Shown piece after piece: positions 52,507-61,067 of a DNA stretch of 64,000 nt; within the stretch, counting starts at the first letter, position 1; every line of letters starts with the position of its first letter. This stretch comes from Pseudocoprococcus catus (GTDB lineage Bacteria; Bacillota; Clostridia; Lachnospirales; Lachnospiraceae). The position numbers and the translations under genes are program-made. The notes under the pieces are model-generated. The model was not told where the DNA came from. It did no database searches and saw only the letters and a list, made by a program, of their open reading frames with translations. The stretch covers positions 2,707,788 through 2,771,787 of the forward strand of contig NZ_LR698973.1 of the NCBI RefSeq assembly GCF_902381825.1, given 5' to 3'.

Positions 52507-53070
52507 TTGTTGAAAATAAAAACTTCGGGACGCGATGATTCACGTTCGGATCAGTACCGATACCCTTATGAGCCGACGCCGTATTCGGTACTGGAGCGAT
52601 TGGCAGGCAGCGGCTATATACGGAAAAGTAATTGTCTGCTGGATTATGGGTGCGGAAAAGGGCGTGTGGACTTTTTTCTGTCCTACCAGACAAGATGTCG
52701 TTCCGTCGGTGTGGAATATGATAGCAGAATATATGAAACAGTCTGCGAAAACAAACGCCATGCCGTATCAGGCAGCCGGACGGAATTCGTCATGGGGAAT
52801 GCTGAGAACTACGTTGTACCTGCAGAGGTGGACAGAGTATTTTTCTTCAATCCTTTTTCAGTAGAGATTCTTCGAAAAGTTCTGGCAAAAATTGAAGATT
52901 CCTACTATGAAAATCCCCGTGAGATACAGTTGTTCTTCTATTATCCGTCAGATGAGTATATCAGTGAACTGATGACAGTGGATATGCTTTCCTTTGTGGA
53001 TGAGATAGACTGCCGGGACTTGTTTGATGGGGAGAACCCAAGGGAGAGGATTATGGTGTTCGCATATTAA
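52507..53070 (+). CDS. Class I SAM-dependent methyltransferase
   Basis: Protein of about 187 residues with SAM motif LLDYGCGKGRVDFFLS, acidic strand-2 GVEYDSRIYE, and VFFFNPFS as motif IV. It resembles small class I methyltransferases beginning with TSGRDDSRSDQYRYPYEPTPYSVLERL. TTG 52507 is the first canonical start, but the frame is open upstream. A ribosome-like AGGTGA at 52464-52469 is spaced for ATA 52477, giving IDTNEIQWDKLLK, which looks like genuine coding. A mutated ATG is possible. The target substrate is unknown. Confidence 0.8.
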   Translation: MLKIKTSGRDDSRSDQYRYPYEPTPYSVLERLAGSGYIRKSNCLLDYGCGKGRVDFFLSYQTRCRSVGVEYDSRIYETVCENKRHAVSGSRTEFVMGNAENYVVPAEVDRVFFFNPFSVEILRKVLAKIEDSYYENPREIQLFFYYPSDEYISELMTVDMLSFVDEIDCRDLFDGENPRERIMVFAY

Positions 53071-53101
53071 GGAGCTTCTGAATAAAATTAATAGCATCGG
53101 G

Positions 53102-53149
53102 ACAACTAGGTGAAGCCATACTTTGTATAATGAAAGTATACTTAGTTGT
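53102..53149. other. Intergenic hairpin
   Basis: ACAACTAGGT (53102-53111) with ACTTAGTTGT (53140-53149), and ATACTTT (53118-53124) with AAAGTAT (53133-53139), separated by a six-base bulge. No T tail. Confidence 0.45.
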
Positions 53150-53186
53150 AAGATTGACTTATACAGAAGATTTTTTGTGAAGTCTA

Positions 53187-53266
53187 TTGACATTATAGGA
53201 AATGGGTGTTATAGTACAAATAGAACAAAAAGCGTTGAAGAGGATACGGCTATGGTCGTGTCCTCT
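53187..53266 (+). promoter_or_regulatory. Promoter and leader hairpin of the DnaJ-type gene
   Basis: TTGACA (53187-53192), 17-base spacer, TATAGT (53210-53215). The leader contains AGAGGATACG (53239-53248) paired with CGTGTCCTCT (53257-53266). No CIRCE element is present. Confidence 0.7.
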
Positions 53267-53332
53267 ATTAACATGATGCGTTCAGAATAGAAGAAGTTCA
53301 GAAAGGTCTTATAAAGACGGAGGTGGACAGTG

Positions 53333-54337
53333 ATGGCTAAGAGAGATTATTATGAAGTTCTTGGTATAGATAAAAAAGCAGACGACAAGGCGATTAAGCG
53401 TGCATATAGAAAACTGGCGAAGAAATATCATCCGGATACGAATCCGGGGGATAAGCAGGCAGAGCAGAAGTTTAAGGAAGTCACAGAAGCTTATAATGTT
53501 CTCGGTGATGAGAAGAAGAGAAAGCTGTATGACCAGTATGGTTTTGCAGCCTTTGAAGAAGGTGCAGCAGGCGGCGCATATGGCGGTGCAGGTGCAGGCA
53601 GTGGCTTTGGCGGTTTCCAGGGCGGTTTTGGTGGCAATGGCGGTTATCAGGAGTTCCATTTTAAGGGTGGACAGAACGGTAATATGGATGATATCTTCGG
53701 AGATATTTTCGGGGATATGTTCCATGGCAGAAGCAGCAGCGGTTTCGGCGGCCAGGGATTCAAGCAGAGCTATGGCAGCGGTTTTGGCGGCGGCAGTTTC
53801 AAGAGCAAGGGGCAGGATCTTCATGCAGAGATCAGGGTCAGCTTTGAAGATGCAGCCTTTGGCTGTGAGAAAGTGATTAATTTAAGCAGTGGGCAGGGTA
53901 CTCCGGCTCAGAGCCTGAAGGTGCGTGTACCGGCAGGCATTGAGGATGGCAAGAGTATCCGTCTTCGTGGCAAAGGTGGTCCGGGTATGAATGGCGGCGA
54001 AGCAGGCGATCTGCTTTTGAAGATCCACGTAGATGAGAAGCCGGGATATGAGCGGAAAGGCATGGATGTTTATACAACAATTTCTGTTCCGTTTACAACT
54101 GCTGTTTTTGGCGGTGAGGCCATTGTGAATACTCTGAAGGGCAGTGTGAAATGCAAGATTCCTGCCGGTATTCAGTCGGGCAGCAAGATCAGACTCCGTG
54201 GCAAAGGCATTGTTTCCATGAAGGATCCGTCTGTTCATGGTGATATGTATGCAGCTGTTCAGATTCAGGTTCCGCGTAATCTGAGTCCGGAAGCAAAGCA
54301 GAAACTCCGTGAGTTTGAGAAAATTGTTGCGGCATAA
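53333..54337 (+). CDS. DnaJ/CbpA-type co-chaperone without zinc finger
   Basis: Protein of 334 residues: J domain (residues 4-68, with HPD), a Gly/Phe-rich linker (about 75-160), and the DnaJ C-terminal substrate-binding domains (from residue 165, [13 protein letters not shown]). The CxxCxGxG zinc repeats of canonical DnaJ are absent, so it is a type II J-protein. It stimulates DnaK ATPase for particular clients. ATG 53333 is used behind GGAGGTG. It stands alone, not in the dnaK operon. Confidence 0.9.
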   Translation: MAKRDYYEVLGIDKKADDKAIKRAYRKLAKKYHPDTNPGDKQAEQKFKEVTEAYNVLGDEKKRKLYDQYGFAAFEEGAAGGAYGGAGAGSGFGGFQGGFGGNGGYQEFHFKGGQNGNMDDIFGDIFGDMFHGRSSSGFGGQGFKQSYGSGFGGGSFKSKGQDLHAEIRVSFEDAAFGCEKVINLSSGQGTPAQSLKVRVPAGIEDGKSIRLRGKGGPGMNGGEAGDLLLKIHVDEKPGYERKGMDVYTTISVPFTTAVFGGEAIVNTLKGSVKCKIPAGIQSGSKIRLRGKGIVSMKDPSVHGDMYAAVQIQVPRNLSPEAKQKLREFEKIVAA

Positions 54338-54427
54338 AATGCTTGAAGTGATAGACAGCAAATAATACGGTGTGCTGCAGATTGAAACGGTAAATCGTAG
54401 TGCAAACAGAGTAAACGATTATAAAAA

Positions 54428-55123
54428 CTATCGGATAAACTGTTGAATAAATGTTTCAGCAGCTTTATTTACAAAGTTTTCGAAGTCGGTCGGGTCGAAT
54501 ATCCTGACCGGCTCTTTTTTTATGTCCAGTGACAGATCGGCAGCAGCCAGTTTGCAGAACTGGCGATAGGCGGCAAAATCTGTCTCATTTACCGGCCATG
54601 GATGGATTGGTGAAGCAGGCATGGAAAGATGATATTTCTCAATAAGATGCGGACTCATCCGGATATAGTCACCGTAAAAATAATCTTTGGAGAAAAAGGT
54701 CATCACAGGCATCTGTTCCCCTGTTTGACGGATTTGGACAGAGACTGCCTTTAAAGATTCTGTTTCATCCAGTCCCTGTTCATTTAAAAAGCGGACAATA
54801 GATGGCAGATACTCGGTGAAATACAGATAATCCAGATGAAGATGGGCAAGATAGCCGATCAGCATCGGTTCTTTCAGGGTATTCGGATATGTTTTCTGCC
54901 ATAAATTAAGATCTGGTGCGATCACCACATGGGAGAAATCGGACGGATGCCAGAAATGGGTCTTATATTTTAATGGACGTGGAATGGCATCGGGCAGGAT
55001 ACTTCCGATGGTGAAATCGTTCTGCCATCCGTGTATATGGGTAAACGGGTAATCAGCAGATGCCTCGCGCAGGTGTTGAGTGATGAGCTTGGCTTCAGTT
55101 AAATGAAAGATAATGCTTGGCAT
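54428..55123 (-). CDS. Zinc-dependent phospholipase C-like protein
   Basis: Protein of 231 residues from ATG 55123 (minus-strand AAAGGAG upstream). Its pattern resembles zinc-dependent phospholipase C relatives: IIFHLTEAKLI at the start, DFTIGSILPDAI, THFWHPSDFSH, and GYLAHLHLDYLYFTEYLP supplying His and Asp metal ligands. It has no signal peptide, so any activity is intracellular. The longer frame back to 55213 lacks a ribosome site. Confidence 0.6.
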   Translation of the reverse strand: MPSIIFHLTEAKLITQHLREASADYPFTHIHGWQNDFTIGSILPDAIPRPLKYKTHFWHPSDFSHVVIAPDLNLWQKTYPNTLKEPMLIGYLAHLHLDYLYFTEYLPSIVRFLNEQGLDETESLKAVSVQIRQTGEQMPVMTFFSKDYFYGDYIRMSPHLIEKYHLSMPASPIHPWPVNETDFAAYRQFCKLAAADLSLDIKKEPVRIFDPTDFENFVNKAAETFIQQFIR

Positions 55124-55362
55124 GGCAGTACTCCTTTTATAGAGATTGAGAACCCTGGCGTGTTTGGATTGGGACTTTAGCGGTTCACAATAGATATAAA
55201 TAGAGTATAGCATATATTGGGCCAGTCTATCAAAGGCTTATCTGTAATCTCAGTAAGGTTTAAGTGTGATATAGGTAAATTTTTTCAATGAGTGGCTAAT
55301 ATTGAAAGGATTTTTCAGTAAGAACTCACAAAATTGCATTGAAATAGATGAAAATGAGAATA

Positions 55363-55476
55363 TTTTTCAATAAAATTGAAAAAGATAGTTGACACTAACC
55401 ACGCGAATGCGTATAATAGCAATGTAAATGATAGCCGTTATCAATAAATACACCAGGTTCTGCATACATGAACCTG
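55363..55476 (+). promoter_or_regulatory. feo promoter, Fur-type operator and leader hairpin
   Basis: TTGACA (55389-55394), 17-base spacer, TATAAT (55412-55417), a consensus promoter. TGATA-GCCGT-TATCA (55429-55443) is a Fur-box-like dyad over the start site. TTTTTCAAT/ATTGAAAAA (55363-55383) is a perfect dyad just upstream of the -35. CAGGTTC/GAACCTG (55454-55476) is a leader hairpin. The remaining stretch 55124-55362 is AT-rich with no gene seen. Confidence 0.75.
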
Positions 55477-55492
55477 AATTAAAGGAGGAAAC

Positions 55493-55711
55493 ATGATGCC
55501 TTTAGCTTTATTAGGTGTAGGAGAGTCAGGTACGATCACAGATATCCGTGGCAAGGAAGATGTTGTCCATCATCTGCATAATCTGGGATTTGCTGCCGGA
55601 ACAGATGTTGAAGTTGTCGGCAATACAGATGCCGGCATGATTATCGCAGTCAAGGGTTCAAGGGTAGCCTTGAATCGTGGCATGGCATCCAAGATTACGG
55701 TGAATCGTTAA
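55493..55711 (+). CDS. feoA: FeoA, ferrous-iron transport accessory protein (first)
   Basis: Protein of 72 residues with an SH3-like FeoA fold (PLALLGVGESGTITDIRG, LHNLGFAAGTDVEVVG, IAVKGSRVALNRGMASKI). FeoA supports FeoB iron uptake, probably by contacting its cytoplasmic domain. AAAGGAGG precedes tandem ATGs at 55493. The Fur-type dyad upstream indicates repression by iron. Confidence 0.93.
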   Translation: MMPLALLGVGESGTITDIRGKEDVVHHLHNLGFAAGTDVEVVGNTDAGMIIAVKGSRVALNRGMASKITVNR

Positions 55712-55768
55712 TCGGATGTCTGTATAGATAGAATGCATGCGCATTCAGATAAGAGAGGAGACAAAGCC

Positions 55769-55987
55769 ATGACACTTAGAAATGTAGGAGTCGGCCAGAC
55801 TGTCACAGTTTCAAAGATTACAGGTGTAGGCGCTATTAAGAGACGTATCATGGATATGGGTCTGACAAAGGGCACATCCGTCTATGTTCGTAAAGTGGCA
55901 CCACTTGGTGATCCAATAGAAGTAACAGTCAGAGGATATGAATTATCTTTGCGTAAAGCTGACGCAGAGCTGATTGAGGTTCAGTAA
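55769..55987 (+). CDS. feoA: FeoA, second copy
   Basis: Protein of 72 residues from ATG 55769, behind GAGAGGAG. It is a distinct FeoA paralog (GQTVTVSKITGVGAIKRRIMDMGLTKGTSVYVRKVAPLGDP), closer to the usual FeoA consensus than the first. It lies 57 bases after the first feoA and 94 bases before feoB in the same transcript. Confidence 0.93.
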   Translation: MTLRNVGVGQTVTVSKITGVGAIKRRIMDMGLTKGTSVYVRKVAPLGDPIEVTVRGYELSLRKADAELIEVQ

Positions 55988-56081
55988 ATATTGAACCTTT
56001 TTTAAGGACATAAGGTTAGCTTCATCAAACCTTATCGTTTGTTTTAATTGTTCTAATTGTTGAAAATCTGGAGGTAAAAAA

Positions 56082-58574
56082 ATGGCAATCAGAATTGCAC
56101 TTGCCGGCAACCCAAACTGCGGTAAAACAACATTGTTCAACGCATTAACGGGTTCTAACCAGTTTGTAGGTAACTGGCCTGGCGTAACAGTTGAGAAAAA
56201 GGAAGGTAAATTAAAAGGTCATAAAGACGTTATTATCACTGACCTTCCGGGTATTTATTCACTTTCTCCATATACACTTGAGGAAGTTGTAGCAAGAAAT
56301 TACATTTTGAACGAGAAACCGGATGCGATCCTCAACATCGTTGATGGTACGAACCTTGAGCGTAACCTTTATCTGACAACACAGCTTATGGAACTTGGTA
56401 TTCCGGTTATTATGGCCATCAACATGATGGACCTTGTCCAGAAGAATGGTGATAACATCAACATTCAGAAATTGAGCGTAGCATGCGGATGCCCTGTTTA
56501 TGAAATCTCTGCTTTGAAGGGAACGGGTATTAAGGAAGCTTCTGATGCCGTTGTTAAGGCTGCTCAGGCCAAAACTGTTCAGGGCACTGTACATAAGTTT
56601 AACAGCAAAGTCGAAGGCTACCTGAATGAGATCGAAACACTTCTCGGTTCTGATGTTGCGGATGCTCAGAAGAGATTCTATGCAATTAAATTATTTGAAC
56701 GTGATGACAAGATTGCAGCTCAGATGAAGAGCGCACCAAATGTAGAAGCAATCATTTCCAAAGCTGAAAAGGAAATGGATGATGACTCAGAAAGTATCAT
56801 CACAAATGAAAGATATGAATATATCGCAAGCATCATCGGCGGCTGTCTGAAGAAAAAACATGCGGGCGCAGATACAATTTCTGATAAGATTGACCGAATC
56901 GTTACAAACCGTATTCTGGCTCTGCCAATCTTTGCAGTGATCATGTTCCTTGTTTACTATATTTCCATGACAACAATCGGTGCTGCAGCAACAGACTGGA
57001 CCAATGACAATTTATTTGGTGATGGTTTCTTCCTTGGTAGCGATGGCGGTTATGGTGATGACAATGATGCTTACGCAGAAGAAATGCAGGTGCTGAATGG
57101 TTTTATTACATATGAAGCAGATCAGGGCATGGATACAAGCGCTGTAGAAGCAGCTATTGATTCAGAAGCCGATGATTATGATCCTGCAGCAGCTGAAGCA
57201 GCTGTGAATGCATTTGTTGCTCAGGTTGATCCTTCAACAGAAGCTTCTTATCTTGTAGAAGATGAGGAAACACTTGCAACAGAAGAAACTACTTCTTCTT
57301 ATGATGATCTGACAGCCGCAGTTGCAGCATTGTCAGAAGCTGGTTTTGAAGCACCAGATCCAAAGGCTTATGGTACATTTATCAGCAGTATTCCAGATGC
57401 AGTCAGCGGTCTGCTCGAAAAAGCTAATTGTGCTGAATGGCTCCAGGGTCTGATTGTAGATGGTATTATCGCTGGTGTTGGCGCGGTTCTTGGTTTCGTA
57501 CCTCAGATGCTTGTCCTGTTCTTCTTGCTCTGCATCCTGGAGTCTTGTGGTTACATGGCGCGTATCGCCTTCATCATGGATAGAATTTTCCGTAAATTCG
57601 GTCTTTCCGGTAAATCTTTCATTCCAATCCTTGTTGGTACAGGTTGTGGTATCCCGGGTATCATGGCTTCCAGAACCATTGAGAATGAACGTGACCGTCG
57701 TATGACCATCATGACAACAACATTTATCCCTTGCGGTGCGAAGACACCTTTCATCGCCATGATCGCAGGTGCTGTATTCGGTGGTGCTGCATGGGTTGCA
57801 ACAAGCGCATACTTCCTTGGTATGGCAGCAATTATCTGTTCAGGTATTATCCTGAAGAAAACAAAACTTTTTGCTGGTGATCCTGCTCCTTTTGTTATGG
57901 AGCTTCCGGCATACCATATTCCTACTGCTGGCGCAGTTCTCAGAGGAACATGGGAACGTGGCTGGTCTTTCATTAAGAAAGCTGGTACAATTATTACATT
58001 ATCAACAATCCTTGTTTGGTTCCTTTCCTATTTCGGCTGGGTAGACGGGGCATTCACAATGCTTGCGGAAGACCAGTTAGACAGCAGTATTCTTGCAAGA
58101 GTAGGTCATGCAATTGCATGGATCTTTGTACCACTTGGATTTGGTAACTGGCAGGCAACTGTAGCATCTGTTACAGGTCTTGTAGCAAAGGAAAATATCG
58201 TTGGTACACTGGGTATCCTTTATGGTGGCGGCGATGGTACAGTATATCAGGCAATGGCAGCTTCCTTCACACTTGTTTCTGGTTATGCATTCATGGCATT
58301 CAACCTGCTGTGTGCACCATGCTTCGCAGCGATGGGTGCTATCAAGCGTGAGATGAACAATGCAAAATGGTTCTGGATTGCAGTTGGCTATCAGTGCGGT
58401 TTCGCTTATCTTGTAGCCCTCGTTATCAACCAGATTGGTAACCTTGTTGCCAATCACACATTTGGTATCTTCACAGTTGTCGCTATCCTGGTAATCATTG
58501 GATTCTTCTATCTGTTGTTCCGTCCATACAAGGAAAGCAACACATTAGAAGTAAAAGGCAAAGCAGTAGCTTAA
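56082..58574 (+). CDS. feoB: FeoB, ferrous iron transporter, with acidic extracellular insertion
   Basis: Protein of 830 residues. The N-terminal G domain has GNPNCGKTTLFN, DLPGIYSL and NMMD; a helical GDI region follows, then the membrane domain with the family motifs SCGYMARIAFIMDR, GTGCGIPGIMASR and CGAKTPF (Cys conserved). After the first membrane helix, residues about 316-437 form a roughly 120-residue insertion rich in Asp, Glu and Ala (GYGDDNDAYAEEM, ATEETTSSYDDL). It normally is only a short loop (TDWTND to CAEWLQGLIVDG). It could bind metal outside the membrane. Confidence 0.95.
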   Translation: MAIRIALAGNPNCGKTTLFNALTGSNQFVGNWPGVTVEKKEGKLKGHKDVIITDLPGIYSLSPYTLEEVVARNYILNEKPDAILNIVDGTNLERNLYLTTQLMELGIPVIMAINMMDLVQKNGDNINIQKLSVACGCPVYEISALKGTGIKEASDAVVKAAQAKTVQGTVHKFNSKVEGYLNEIETLLGSDVADAQKRFYAIKLFERDDKIAAQMKSAPNVEAIISKAEKEMDDDSESIITNERYEYIASIIGGCLKKKHAGADTISDKIDRIVTNRILALPIFAVIMFLVYYISMTTIGAAATDWTNDNLFGDGFFLGSDGGYGDDNDAYAEEMQVLNGFITYEADQGMDTSAVEAAIDSEADDYDPAAAEAAVNAFVAQVDPSTEASYLVEDEETLATEETTSSYDDLTAAVAALSEAGFEAPDPKAYGTFISSIPDAVSGLLEKANCAEWLQGLIVDGIIAGVGAVLGFVPQMLVLFFLLCILESCGYMARIAFIMDRIFRKFGLSGKSFIPILVGTGCGIPGIMASRTIENERDRRMTIMTTTFIPCGAKTPFIAMIAGAVFGGAAWVATSAYFLGMAAIICSGIILKKTKLFAGDPAPFVMELPAYHIPTAGAVLRGTWERGWSFIKKAGTIITLSTILVWFLSYFGWVDGAFTMLAEDQLDSSILARVGHAIAWIFVPLGFGNWQATVASVTGLVAKENIVGTLGILYGGGDGTVYQAMAASFTLVSGYAFMAFNLLCAPCFAAMGAIKREMNNAKWFWIAVGYQCGFAYLVALVINQIGNLVANHTFGIFTVVAILVIIGFFYLLFRPYKESNTLEVKGKAVA

Positions 58575-58603
58575 ATTGATTTGAAAGGTCGGGCGAGTGC
58601 TTA

Positions 58604-58753
58604 ATGGGAACTCTTATAGTAGGTGTTATACTGATAATCATTGTCGCAGCAATTGTTCGTTCGATGATTAAAGATAAGAAAAATGGCAAGGGCTGTGGTG
58701 ACTGCAGTCATTGTGGAGGTGGATGCGGTGGCGGCAGCAGCTGTTGCAAATAG
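58604..58753 (+). CDS. FeoB-associated Cys-rich membrane protein
   Basis: A 49-residue protein with an N-terminal membrane helix (LIVGVILIIIVAAIV) and a Gly/Cys tail with six Cys (CGDCSHCGGGC, then CC near the end). It matches the small proteins that accompany FeoB in Firmicutes and may handle Fe2+ at the cytoplasmic face. Its last 26 bases overlap the start of the Fur-like gene in another frame. Confidence 0.85.
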   Translation: MGTLIVGVILIIIVAAIVRSMIKDKKNGKGCGDCSHCGGGCGGGSSCCK

Positions 58754-59171
58754 AGACACGGAACAATATCAACGTGTCAGCAGAGAGAAGGAAGAAATTC
58801 TCTATTTACTGAGAAAACGTGGTTTTCGCGTGACAAAGCAAAGAGAGCTGATACTGGATATCGTGTTCGAGCATGAATGTGCCAGCTGTAAAGAGATTTA
58901 TTATCAAGCCATTCAGCATGATCCGGGTATCGGTATGGCAACGGTATACCGTATGGTCAATACACTGACGGATATCGGGGTGTTAAAGGTGGCAACACTG
59001 AAACCCCAGACCGCTTTAGGTTCAGGAAGCGGATGCCAGATTCTCTTGAAAAATCAAAATAAAATCGTCCTTAATCAGACGGAATGGACAGAAGTACTTC
59101 AAAATGTACTGCGCCGTAAAGGTTATAATTCAAATGCGGCTGATGAAATTGTTGAAGTGACTATACAGTAG
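58728..59171 (+). CDS. Fur-like regulator with divergent C-terminus
   Basis: Protein of about 147 residues. The winged-helix half is Fur-like (LRKRGFRVTKQRELILDIVFEHECASCKEIYYQ, ATVYRMVNTLTDIGVLK). The C-terminal half lacks the His-rich metal-binding and dimerisation pattern of Fur/Zur/PerR (no HHHxxC, no CxxC pairs). It may therefore respond to something other than Fe2+ or bind it differently. I choose GTG 58728 inside the preceding gene because GGAGGT (58715-58720) is seven bases upstream and no later start exists. It is translationally coupled to the Cys-rich gene. Confidence 0.75.
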   Translation: MAAAAVANRDTEQYQRVSREKEEILYLLRKRGFRVTKQRELILDIVFEHECASCKEIYYQAIQHDPGIGMATVYRMVNTLTDIGVLKVATLKPQTALGSGSGCQILLKNQNKIVLNQTEWTEVLQNVLRRKGYNSNAADEIVEVTIQ

Positions 59172-59203
59172 TCCTGATAAAAATAAATATTAATTCGTAC
59201 ACA

Positions 59204-59246
59204 AAAAATAACCGGTTCAGAGCATTCTGAGCCGGTTATTTTTTTG
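59204..59246 (+). terminator. Terminator of the feo operon
   Basis: AAATAACCGGTTCAGA (59206-59221) pairs with TCTGAGCCGGTTATTT (59226-59241), followed by a run of T. Confidence 0.9.
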
Positions 59247-59343
59247 TGAATATTGTGCATAAAAATTCAAATAAATTGTATAAATCGCTTAAAATAGGCT
59301 GTTTTTGACGATTAATGAGATAAAATATCAATAATGATGGTAA

Positions 59344-59358
59344 TGAGATTCATTCTCA
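59344..59358. promoter_or_regulatory. Fur-box-like dyad upstream of DUF3793
   Basis: TGAGATT-C-ATTCTCA, a 7-1-7 type imperfect dyad resembling TGATAATNATTATCA, about 90 bases before the DUF3793 gene. It suggests iron control of the DUF3793-flavodoxin-DUF2325 genes. Confidence 0.5.
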
Positions 59359-59445
59359 ATAAAAGGTATTGCCTTTTTCCTATAGAGCTGATATGATAAT
59401 GACACCAGATAGTTAGATGTACCTAACCGAGTAAAGGAGAGATAA

Positions 59446-60036
59446 ATGATGGTGGCATACAGGCAGACGTATGAAATAATAAGAGGAATACAGGAAAAGG
59501 CTGCAGAGCAGTGTGCACCGGTCATTTTCGGTATCAAGCCTTCGAATTTGCTGATTATTGATCAGTGTTATGCAAAGGCGTTGAAGTCCCTTGTAGAAAC
59601 AACAGGTCTGAAAGTTCGATGCTTTGAACATCGTGCGAAAAAGCAGGTCTGGTTCTTGTTTCGGGAAGAGGCCCTTTACAGTCAGCTGGTGGATCCGGAT
59701 AACAGGTCTTTTATGCAACAATTTGGGTATACTGAAAATATGACAATGGATGAAATACTGGCATATGCAGCAAAGCGTTTCAGAGAATATAAGCGCGGCG
59801 AAGCAGGATTTCCTCATGAGATGGGTATCCTCCTTGGTTATCCATTGGGAGATGTGAAGGGCTTTATTGAGCATCATGGCCGTGACTGTCTCTGCAGTGG
59901 TTATTGGAAAGTATATGAGAATGAAGAAAAGGCCCGTGAGACATTTCGATTGTATGCCAGAGTGAAACAAATTGCCATGGATATGGTCAAACAGGGCATG
60001 GGATTTGGAATGGCGGAACAGTATCAATTTGTTTAA
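59446..60036 (+). CDS. DUF3793 protein
   Basis: Protein of 196 residues. It has Cys-rich and aromatic motifs (FPHEMGILLGYPLGDVKGFI, DCLCSGYWKVYEN) typical of DUF3793, which lies near feo and flavodoxin genes in gut Firmicutes. No biochemical role is known to me. AAAGGAGAG precedes ATG 59446. A Fur-box-like dyad lies upstream, consistent with iron-limitation induction. Confidence 0.8.
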   Translation: MMVAYRQTYEIIRGIQEKAAEQCAPVIFGIKPSNLLIIDQCYAKALKSLVETTGLKVRCFEHRAKKQVWFLFREEALYSQLVDPDNRSFMQQFGYTENMTMDEILAYAAKRFREYKRGEAGFPHEMGILLGYPLGDVKGFIEHHGRDCLCSGYWKVYENEEKARETFRLYARVKQIAMDMVKQGMGFGMAEQYQFV

Positions 60037-60115
60037 TCAGAGCGGTCATTGACCGTCTTTGATCTAATAGAAAAATGATCAAAAGAGATCACATTTTACA
60101 GGAGGAGTTTCAACA

Positions 60116-60547
60116 ATGAAAGAAATTATGGTCGCATACTGGAGCGGTACAGGCAACACAGCAGCTATGGCAACAATCTTAGGTAAAGGCATTCAGGATG
60201 GCGGAGCAACAGCAAAAGTTGTTTCTGTAGAAGATATCAAAGCAGATGACCTTAAAGATTATCCGGTATTCGCACTTGGCTGCCCATCCATGGGAAATGA
60301 AACACTTGAGGAAACTGTAATGGAAGACTTTGTAACAGAAGTTGAAAGCTTTGCATCCGGTAAGAAGATCGGTTTATTCGGTTCTTATGGATGGGGCGAT
60401 GGCGAATGGATGCGCAACTGGGTTGCACGTATGGAAGAAGCTGGTGCTCAGGTCTACGGCGGCGAAGATGCGATCTGCATGAATGAACCTGATTCAGAAG
60501 CTGAAGCAAAACTTGAAGCACTCGGCAAAGAATTAGCAGCATTATAA
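60116..60547 (+). CDS. Flavodoxin
   Basis: Short-chain flavodoxin of 143 residues: FMN phosphate loop WSGTGNTAAMA, the first isoalloxazine loop with PSMGNETLEE, and GSYGWGDGEWM near the second loop. It replaces ferredoxin as electron carrier when iron is scarce, which fits its place after the feo locus. AGGAGG precedes the ATG. Confidence 0.93.
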   Translation: MKEIMVAYWSGTGNTAAMATILGKGIQDGGATAKVVSVEDIKADDLKDYPVFALGCPSMGNETLEETVMEDFVTEVESFASGKKIGLFGSYGWGDGEWMRNWVARMEEAGAQVYGGEDAICMNEPDSEAEAKLEALGKELAAL

Positions 60548-60665
60548 AATTTATTTTTCCACTTACACAAACTCATTTTTACTGAAGGTATTTATTAAAT
60601 ATGTGGGAACACTTTGCCGGAGCAATGAAATGTTTCGGCAGAGGTTCCTGAGAAGGAGGAGAGCC

Positions 60666-60947
60666 ATGAGCGTTGTCATCATCGGTGGTCATGACAGAAT
60701 GGTCTGTCAGTATAAGAAAATTTGTAAATCTCATAAATGTAAAGCAAAGGTATTCACACAGATGTCCGCTGATCTGGACAAGCAGATTGGCGATCCGGAC
60801 TTATGTATCTTGTTTACAAATACGGTTTCACATAAGATGGTACGATGTGCGGTGGATGAAGCCGAAAAGAAAAAATTTAAAATCGTCCGTTGCCACACAA
60901 GCAGCGGTTCCGCACTGGAAGGCATTTTGCTGGAACATGCAGTATAA
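60666..60947 (+). CDS. DUF2325 protein
   Basis: Protein of 93 residues from ATG 60666 behind GAAGGAGGAG. It begins MSVVIIGGHDRMVCQYKKIC, a typical DUF2325 start with the GGHDR motif, and contains several Cys (residues about 14, 20, 25). The function is unknown. It sits with DUF3793 and flavodoxin in a probable iron-responsive set. Confidence 0.85.
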   Translation: MSVVIIGGHDRMVCQYKKICKSHKCKAKVFTQMSADLDKQIGDPDLCILFTNTVSHKMVRCAVDEAEKKKFKIVRCHTSSGSALEGILLEHAV

Positions 60948-60978
60948 AAATAATAATTGAATATGAATAGAACGCATG

Positions 60979-61029
60979 AAAAGGTATTTGATTTTTATAT
61001 TAAGAAAGATATGAAAGTCAAATACCTTT
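60979..61029 (+). terminator. Hairpin terminator after DUF2325
   Basis: AAAGGTATTTGA (60980-60991) pairs with TCAAATACCTTT (61018-61029); the T tail is short, so it is a weak terminator. Confidence 0.6.
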
Positions 61030-61067
61030 GCTTATGTTAAAATAATGGAGAAAGGCAGGAAATTAAA

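Noticed and set aside
55124..55362. Additional gene upstream of feoA
   Set aside because: The stretch is AT-rich with no frame having a start and ribosome site; it looks purely regulatory or empty.
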